A stretch of 64,000 bases of DNA, taken from the NCBI GenBank assembly GCA_963942565.1, contig OZ012693.1:6888884-6952883 (forward strand), written 5' to 3'. Position numbers and translations under genes: made by a program. Within the stretch, counting starts at the first letter, position 1, and each line of letters begins with the position of its first letter. Of this stretch, positions 57,972 to 64,000 are shown one piece after another. The stretch comes from Maea johnstoni. Lineage: Eukaryota; Annelida; Polychaeta; Spionida; Magelonidae. The notes under the pieces are model-generated. The model made no database searches, was not told the DNA's origin, and saw nothing but the letters and a program-made list of their open reading frames with translations.

Positions 57972-58215
57972 TTAACGTCTTATGGTTTGGTGGCAAAAAA
58001 CACTAACTTCACCATTTTTGAGCTTGTCTTGGTCATATTCCTGCATAAATTCTTTCAGGCAACCCTGCTCCTTTGCCTGATTTATGAACTTTTCCATGTT
58101 TGCCAGATCACTCTCTGACATTAATTGGAACGCACTGACTCCTTGCCGGTAAGCGGGGTCTAGGTGTCCCTCCAGATTAAAGAATACTTCTGGAGGGACA
58201 AGCATTTCCTCGACA
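57972..58215 (-). pseudogene. Methyltransferase C-terminal fragment (copy 4)
   Basis: Encodes VEEMLVPPEVFFNLEG, then GHLDPAYRQGVSAFQLMSES and KFINQAKEQGCLKEFM, matching the last about 75 residues of the complete copies, most closely the copy at 53597. The whole SAM-binding domain is missing. Near the end a small deletion shifts the frame, replacing IFATKP with FCHQTIRR. At its 5' edge, where similarity stops, the minus strand reads a pyrimidine tract and CCAG, an acceptor-like junction, so it could be retained as a terminal exon of some transcript. More likely it is a decayed unit. Confidence 0.75.
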
Positions 58216-58973
58216 AAAGACACGACTGGAAAAATTGAAAAGAAATAAGATTTTTATTGAATATGTACCAGTTATGATTATACCAGCCTACTATAAATAG
58301 TATGCTAAGAGTTTTTTGTTTTTGGGTACTGTGATTTTCATATTCATTAAATTTTATGTTTTGACACGTTTTTCAGACATAATATGTGATAATTCATGTG
58401 TATAAAATGGGGTTCCCTTGCTCAACAATATCTTATATAAGGATGGGCATATATGGTAACAATTGCGTAACTCTTTTCTAACATTTTCATAAAAACTTGC
58501 CCCAAAAAAGTCCTATTTCACAAACTTTGACCATCTGTGGTTCGAAAACTAACACGATGACTTGTCATTTTCTTTATGTCTTCTTATTAAGAGCGTCGCG
58601 TAGATAGTGTAGACAAAATTTAGTGAAAATTAAACTAGGGAATTCTGACTTATACCAATTTTGGGTTAAAAACTTGTTTCTTGAATTCCTTGATTTTGCC
58701 CAATAATTCCTATATAACAGCAAAAAAACAATTCCAACATGGCAGAACAGTATTTCAGGCAGTGCCTGTATCTCTGAAGGGATAAATATAGCAAAGAAAG
58801 AAACCAGCTTTGGAGAATGAGATGTTTGTGACATAAATCGGTGAAAAAAAAACTAAGTCAATGACCCCATGATTTTAAGTTGTTTTGAAGATCACTCTGC
58901 TATGTTCTTTCCTCATGCAAAGTTTCAGGAAAATTAAACTGAGATTTCTCAAGGTGTCGTAAGACCTTGACCT
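58216..58973. other. Unique-looking spacer
   Basis: AT-rich, with no similarity to the array units that I can see and no supported gene. An 86-codon minus-strand open frame (58574-58834) has no recognisable features. Confidence 0.45.
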
Positions 58974-58989
58974 CCTTCATTCCTAATTC

Positions 58990-59217
58990 CCTTAAACTCA
59001 TCCTTAAAGATTTCCTCCAGCAATTGTTGTCTGCATGGATATATGATACTTCTGACTCACCTTGGTATTGACAATGATTTTACAAAATATTTGCAGGAGA
59101 TTTGTTGGTAATGTACTGATTAACATCTCTCCAAACATGTTTCTCACGGTATTTTTGCCTCCCAAGATTTCATCAAAATATTAAGGCTGTTTTGGCCGCT
59201 GTGAACATGGTGGGTTA
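58990..59217. mobile_element. TTAA MITE family B-derived segment (in duplication unit)
   Basis: Counterpart of 54840-55069, with CTGTTTTGGCCGCTGTGAAC and GGGTTAA at the right. Confidence 0.6.
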
Positions 59218-59566
59218 AAAATGGATTCTAAATCCAGATGTTACTTTTAAAGAGGATCCTGAGATATGAATGGTTTAACAGTATAGGAAGGTAATGCTAA
59301 TGTGTTTTAGCTACTGCTACTAAATGTTGCTCTGGGCTCATAATAACTTTGTTTCATGTCCCCGCCACTATTGTATACTAATAAGCATGCTCTTGACACT
59401 CATTAAGAATTCTTTAATGCGTACATGGGTATAAATTAATTTTACTAGGTAATCATATTTTTTCTTATTTGTTTTGTGTTTTGTTTTACTCATTTTTGAT
59501 ATCTTAGCAGAAATCACTGGAGTTTGATACTTGATATATCTTGGCAAAATAAGCGTCTTTTCAGTC

Positions 59567-60433
59567 TTATGGTTTGTTGGCAAAAATCATTGAAACTTGA
59601 CCATTTTTAAGCCTCTCTTGGTCATTTTCTTGCAAAAACTGTTTCAGGCGACCCTGCTCCTTTGCCTGATTTATAAGTTTTTCTGTATTTGCCAAATCAC
59701 TCTCTGACATTAAGTCGAACACACTGATTGCTTGCCTATACGCTGGGTCTAGAGGTCCCTCCGGATCAAAGTAGACTTCTGGAGGGACAAACATTTCCTC
59801 GAGAAGTGCTACGCTTTCCATTTCCTTGAAACCTGCTAGGTGAAGAAGTTGCTTAAATTTCCCATACTCAGGAAAATGTTTGCATATTTCCTCTATAGCA
59901 TCTGGAATCAAAACGCTATACCAGAAACTCCTCGTTTGATGTGGGAAGGATGTGGTAAGCACTAGCAGACCCTGCGGGGAGAGTACCCTATACGTCTCCT
60001 TTAGGGCAAGCAGGATATTGGTAAATGTAACCTGGCCTGGATTTGCGCCTCTCTCTCTGTCAGTTCTATCGAGATGATGGAGAACGTGACAGAATAAAAC
60101 ACAATCTAAAGCATTGTCTGCAAACGGCAAGGTTCCTGGGAGATAGTGCTGTTGGATTTGCACACGCCCTTTGTCCATATAAGGGCTTAGTTTCCTACGA
60201 GCTTGCTCCAGCATTCCCTCATTAGCGTCCAACATTTCTACACGTCCGACCCCGGCATCTAGTAAAGCTTTTGAGTAGTTTCCAGTTCCGCAGCCAGCGT
60301 CCAGAACTTTTATTTCCTTTAGAGGTTTCTTGATTTTTGTGTGCAGTGCACCCAGTATGAGTCTGCTGCCACAAGGAATTCTGATTGCATCAAAACTCTT
60401 AGAGGCTAGGCAATAGTTGGCATAAGTACTCAT
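59567..60433 (-). CDS. Class I SAM-dependent methyltransferase, array copy 3
   Basis: 288 codons with the same architecture and motifs as the copy at 55417-56283: VLDAGCGTGNY, EMLDANEG, LPFADNALDCVLF, and ALKETYRVLSPQ. Differences are grouped in the first 45 residues (CLASKSFDAIRI for CRASESFDANRI) and in the C-terminal third (DAIEEICKHFPEYGK). The central SAM-binding part is almost unchanged, consistent with constraint or gene conversion. The ACG ATG context differs slightly from its siblings, but position -3 remains a purine. Confidence 0.88.
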   Translation of the reverse strand: MSTYANYCLASKSFDAIRIPCGSRLILGALHTKIKKPLKEIKVLDAGCGTGNYSKALLDAGVGRVEMLDANEGMLEQARRKLSPYMDKGRVQIQQHYLPGTLPFADNALDCVLFCHVLHHLDRTDRERGANPGQVTFTNILLALKETYRVLSPQGLLVLTTSFPHQTRSFWYSVLIPDAIEEICKHFPEYGKFKQLLHLAGFKEMESVALLEEMFVPPEVYFDPEGPLDPAYRQAISVFDLMSESDLANTEKLINQAKEQGRLKQFLQENDQERLKNGQVSMIFANKP

Positions 60434-60640
60434 CGTTTTCTGTATTATAACAGCTAAAGACCAGTGTTACATGTGTAGTATGGAAACTGAGACTGCTTGC
60501 TTGTAGCTCTTCTGTTGCATATGTAAAAAAAAACACTTTGACCTACTTAGCTCAAGTTAATGCACCATTAGGCGGGGCTGCTCAAGGTCCAAGTATCTAT
60601 CGAGCACTTTGAAACTTCTGTCCCTAAACAACATTTCTAT
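60434..60640 (-). promoter_or_regulatory. Conserved 5' region of copy 3 with an AGGTCA block
   Basis: Carries AAGTAGGTCAAAGTG about 95-105 bp upstream of the ATG on the minus strand, as in the other copies. The outward TTGACC partner seen upstream of 56283 is changed to TTGAGC. There is a poly-A run between the block and the ATG. Confidence 0.25.
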
Positions 60641-60999
60641 CTTTTAACCCGAGGTGACATAAGATCAGTTCGCATTTTCCACCAGGGTAAGAGCATGACA
60701 AGTTCCCAAGTTAACTAATTGCTGTATACACTGACCCTATACTTACCGTAAGTTTTAGCGTACAATTATCAAAGTAGTATTAAGGTGGTAAGTTTTAGTA
60801 ATTACTTACTGTGCTGCACCACAGCACAACTACCAGCACTTTAGGAAGTGTGGGTCTTGTGGTTAGAAGTCCCAAGCGCCACATTGTTTTGAGCTAATTT
60901 GGGGTGGCTAGCCCCTGAACTGCTTGTCAACATGATCAGGTGCACATATGCTATCCTTTCTTGCTATCTTTCTAATTATTGTTGATAGCATTGTAGATC

Positions 61000-61753
61000 T
61001 AGATGACACTAAATGTCAAAGGTAACTGTAGGCGTGTATGGATCCATGAACTCATCCATGCTCAGAGAACCACTGGTAAAATGTAGTGTCATCTGGTTCC
61101 TTAAGCTACTGATAGAATAACTTGTTCTTTGGTTTTGGATTAACATATCATCTTTAGATTCCGTTCAAAATAAGCTACATTAAGAAATCCCCTGTATTTT
61201 TTTTTCATTTATTAATATGTCCCTCACATCTTAAAACCTACTTGGAGGGTGGAGGGTTATTTGTGATTTCTAATGCATTCCTCATTGAAAGGCTTTCAGG
61301 CAATTTATACTTTGTATAGGCGCAATAGTCAAATAAAAGTAGGATGGGGAAAAACCAAATACAAACTGATATCACCAAAATCATCAGGTCTAAAAATGTT
61401 GTATTGAGATGTATTTTGAGAAAATTGAAAATGATTTGTTCACTAAGTGCAATTGACTAGAAGTAATCCATAGGCCAATCGTGCATTAAATGCAATTACC
61501 AGTGTCCGGTTGTTTGCATGCATCTCAAAACCCACAATTGCTGCCAATAAATAGTTCAGATAAAGTTTATTGCCCAATCCAAATAAAATATATACATTCC
61601 ATGCAAACAAATAAATACAGATAAAATTCTGGCCCTCCATTTTACGTGTGAACAGAGCTAGAGCCGATTGAATCCAATGTGCCAACTGAATGAGTAGATC
61701 TACGACGTAAACTAGGTCAACATGCACACCTCTATTGCTCGACATTTCCAGTC
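61000..61753. other. Spacer without a supported gene
   Basis: AT-rich DNA. A 100-codon minus-strand open frame (61443-61745) has hydrophobic stretches but no recognisable family, and no second copy in the array. I treat it as unproven. Confidence 0.4.
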
Positions 61754-62814
61754 AAAGGACCTGTTCTGGTTTACTATACAAACATATTCCTCAACCCCCG
61801 GCGCCCTGGATATTGCATTTGACCACTCTGAAATGACATGTGTCAGCATATTTGCGTTGAATCAGATTGCAGCTATAACTGTACCCAGTTGATCAAAAAC
61901 CTACTTTATGGGTATACTATGAAGATGTTGGAGGAGATCCAGTAATGACATTTCATAGAGGACTGTACTTATGTATTTAGATGAAAATCAGAAACTTTCA
62001 ATGTAGTGACATTGACCTTTGACCTTCAACAAAATGGCTGCCTCCATGCCTATACTAATGAGATTTGAGCCTGTGTTGAAATGGTTCCAAATAGTAACTT
62101 TGCCCGCGTACACCGAGCATGTTCAAGCCAGGTTAATATGTTATGTATCATTGATAAATACAGATTATGTGAATTTCATTTGAAAGCGCTCGCTGGGCAA
62201 AAGGGTGAATTTTGTGATTTAGTGACCCTTGGTCACTTGTATAAAATTCACCATACTAGCTGAGATGAGTAGACCGGGATCGGGCACTGTCCATGCATCA
62301 TCAAATGTCGCTGCCTCCCATCTCCTTGGCAACTATCTGACCTAGAAAAGATGCTGCATGCTAATTGCACAGATCAGATCACATGACCAAGGCTACACCG
62401 CGTAACCCGAGGCGCACATACCCTAGGTGCCAGCATGCTGTGCCTGTGGTGTTGCGGTTCAAGGGGATGTATTTCTCTGATACTAGACAGTTCAAAAGAG
62501 CACGTGCAGGGCACTCACAAAAATGTAACTCAAGTAAGCTGACCTGTAGCTGTTCCCTAGGGATTCTTTGTCTCTCAAGTGGCCTCAATTGATAGTGTAT
62601 TGTCCTGCATATAGCTGAAATCTGATTCAATGCAAATATGCTAACACATGTCATTTCAGAGTGGTCATATGCAATATCCAGGGCGCGGGTTGGGGAATAT
62701 GTTAGCAATTATGAACAAGCAATACCTCAGCTACATGATCATATGAATTTCGGTTAAATTCATGAAACTTGAAAAAATTGGGTAATTTGTATAGTAAACC
62801 AGAACAGGTCCTTT
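61754..62814. mobile_element. Foldback DNA element with long terminal inverted repeats
   Basis: Left end AAAGGACCTGTTCTGGTTTA matches the reverse complement at the right end (62795-62814). Inside, CCTGGATATTGCATTTGACC and ACTCTGAAATGACATGTGTC on the left pair with the right arm at 62590-62690. The right arm has an extra segment of about 95 bp (62695-62790) between the terminal 30 bp and the rest. The interior has no transposase frame. The element lies between array units and is not present in the copy 2 unit. Confidence 0.75.
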
Positions 62815-63759
62815 CTGTGATCTATTGCCATTTTTCTCTTTTGATAAAAAATAGAACAAATATTAATGGATTGTAATATTATCGAAGTAGACCCACTTGT
62901 TAAAGTCGCTAATATTAGTTCCACATTAATATCTCCACCTTTACAGTATGACCTTTCTTTGGTATATCTTTCTTATAAAACATATCAGGAAAAATATAAA
63001 ACAGGAATGTCAATCAGATCCTGAGCAACAACTCGTCCTTAGATATTACTTTTTAAAGTTCCTTCGTTCACAATTCATAAAAACAGATACTACAATTTTA
63101 CAGATGTCATTTTTGAAGAGGATCTTAATATATGAATGGTTTGACAGTATAGGGAAGATAATTTAAATTGCTCTAGGCTCTTTATAATTTTTTATCATGT
63201 CCCCGTATAAGTATGATCTTGGCACTCCTCAAGTGTTCTTTGATACATACATGGGCTTTAATTATTTTACTAGGTACCCAGGTTTTCCTACTATAATTCA
63301 ATGATTATCGCAAATTAGCCTAGAAATAACAGGATAAATGATGACAAACAAATATACATTTGTATGTTCTCATCCATATCATTTGATGTGATACAAGCAT
63401 ATTTTTGTATTTTTTAGTAAAATCAAATAAACTCTAATAAGATACTTGCTAACTAGTAGATCTTTAATTTCCTCTAACCATTATTGCTTTAGAGACCTCT
63501 TTGACAAGGATTCACTGACCATGAACTTACAAACTATAGTTCAATATAAATCATGTAGTTTTCACTATATTTATGATTCATAACTGGCAATTATAATAGT
63601 TCCTTAGGCTTATAATTGTATTGTCTTCAAATGTTGACACTTGATTGAAATTTCTTTATAAAGATTACCATGGTACAGTGCTTTTTTGTGATTTTTTAAC
63701 AGAAATCATTGCAGTTTGATACTTGATATTTCTTGGCAAAAATCAATATCTTTATTGTT
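62815..63759. other. 3' flank of the array unit at the right edge
   Basis: Non-coding. 62950-63760 is collinear with 57290-57970 (shared ATACAAGCATATT, AGATACTTGCTAA and TTGACACTTGATTG words). It is the downstream flank of the gene at the edge. Confidence 0.55.
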
Positions 63760-64000
63760 TTATGGTTTGTTGGCAAAAATTGCTGTAATTTGACCATTTT
63801 TGAGTCTGTCTTGGTCATTTTCCTGCAAGAACTCTTTCAGACGACCTTGCTCCTTTGCCTGATTTATGAGTTTTTCTGTGTTTACCAAATCGCTCTCTGA
63901 CTTCAAGTTGAAAACACTGACTCCTTGCCTATACGCCGGGTCCAGAGGTCCCTCGGCATCAAAGTAGACTTCTGGAGGGAAGAGCATTTCATCCAGAAGT
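63760..64000 (-). CDS. Methyltransferase copy 5, 3' part, cut by the window edge
   Basis: The minus-strand frame is open from the right edge: LLDEMLFPPEVYFDAEG, then PLDPAYRQGVSVFNLKSESD, and ends IFANKP. It matches the last about 80 residues of the complete copies. The SAM-binding part must lie beyond 64000. Nothing in the visible part suggests a pseudogene. Confidence 0.8.
   Translation of the reverse strand, partial: LLDEMLFPPEVYFDAEGPLDPAYRQGVSVFNLKSESDLVNTEKLINQAKEQGRLKEFLQENDQDRLKNGQITAIFANKP

Larger units (their letters stand above)
58974..60985 (-). repeat. Segmental duplication unit containing copy 3
   Basis: Partner of 54826-56810, at an offset of about 4150 bp. It is slightly longer because of small insertions in the 5' flank (for example TCAACATGA near 60930). 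Confidence 0.85.
53597..64000 (-). other. Tandem array of methyltransferase genes
   Basis: Five same-strand units: complete at 53597-54466, 55417-56283 and 59567-60433; a C-terminal fragment at 57972-58223; a unit leaving the window at 63760-64000. Flanking non-coding DNA is duplicated with the genes. For example, the region around 57290-57970 matches 62960-63760, and parts of it match 54700-54850 and 53400-53600. This is local expansion by unequal exchange. No unrelated gene interrupts the array. Confidence 0.8.

Noticed and set aside
61443-61745. 100-codon minus-strand hydrophobic frame
   Set aside because: No recognisable family, no splice or promoter context, and not repeated in the other array units. 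It is probably chance.

Overview
This window looks like a piece of a large, AT-rich, intron-rich animal genome, most likely a marine invertebrate. The grounds are canonical GT-AG introns many kilobases long, phase-consistent exons of an animal signalling gene, dense short non-autonomous DNA transposons (MITEs) with TTAA, TA or TAA target duplications, SINE-like debris, and very long AT, AG and triplet microsatellites. I cannot fix the phylum from the sequence. There is no operon structure, no bacterial-type gene density, no CRISPR array, and no recognisable viral or LTR element. A run of 200 N at 26135-26334 is an assembly gap.

Region 1 (about 1.3-50.9 kb, + strand) is the 5' half of one gene. 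Its last exons encode a PLC-delta-type PH domain and the start of an EF-hand region, so I call it a phosphoinositide-specific phospholipase C, delta-like. I reconstruct nine coding exons by eye: 1304-1367, 20508-21371, 21434-21487, 42387-42437, 45676-45783, 47742-47921, 48358-48440, 49604-49755 and 50729-50858. The first five junctions are all phase 1. Upstream of the PH domain lies a long N-terminal region I do not recognise, mostly from one 288-residue exon. Two further ATG-containing exons (34857-35088 and 37293-37308) also end in phase 1 and could serve as alternative first exons. The catalytic X/Y and C2 domains are not in the window.

Region 2 (about 51.0-51.26 kb) is a short GC-richer patch with an inverted CCAAT box, an E2F-like site and CGCGAGA motifs. 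It ends in ATGAAG followed by a splice donor, and is a candidate internal promoter.

Region 3 (53.6-64.0 kb, - strand) is a tandem array of class I SAM-dependent methyltransferase genes, each an uninterrupted open frame of about 288 codons. Three look intact (53597-54466, 55417-56283, 59567-60433), one is a C-terminal fragment (57972-58223), and one runs off the right edge (63760-64000). If the PLC gene continues to the right, this array lies antisense within one of its introns.

The rest is intronic or intergenic DNA filled with repeats: about 17 copies of a ~212-bp TTAA-flanked MITE, a second TTAA-flanked family, a Harbinger-like MITE nested in another MITE, a TA-flanked mariner/pogo-like MITE inside a tandem repeat, a near-perfect 140-bp GC-rich palindrome, a 27-bp minisatellite of about 0.9 kb, and several 100-400 bp tandem duplications.
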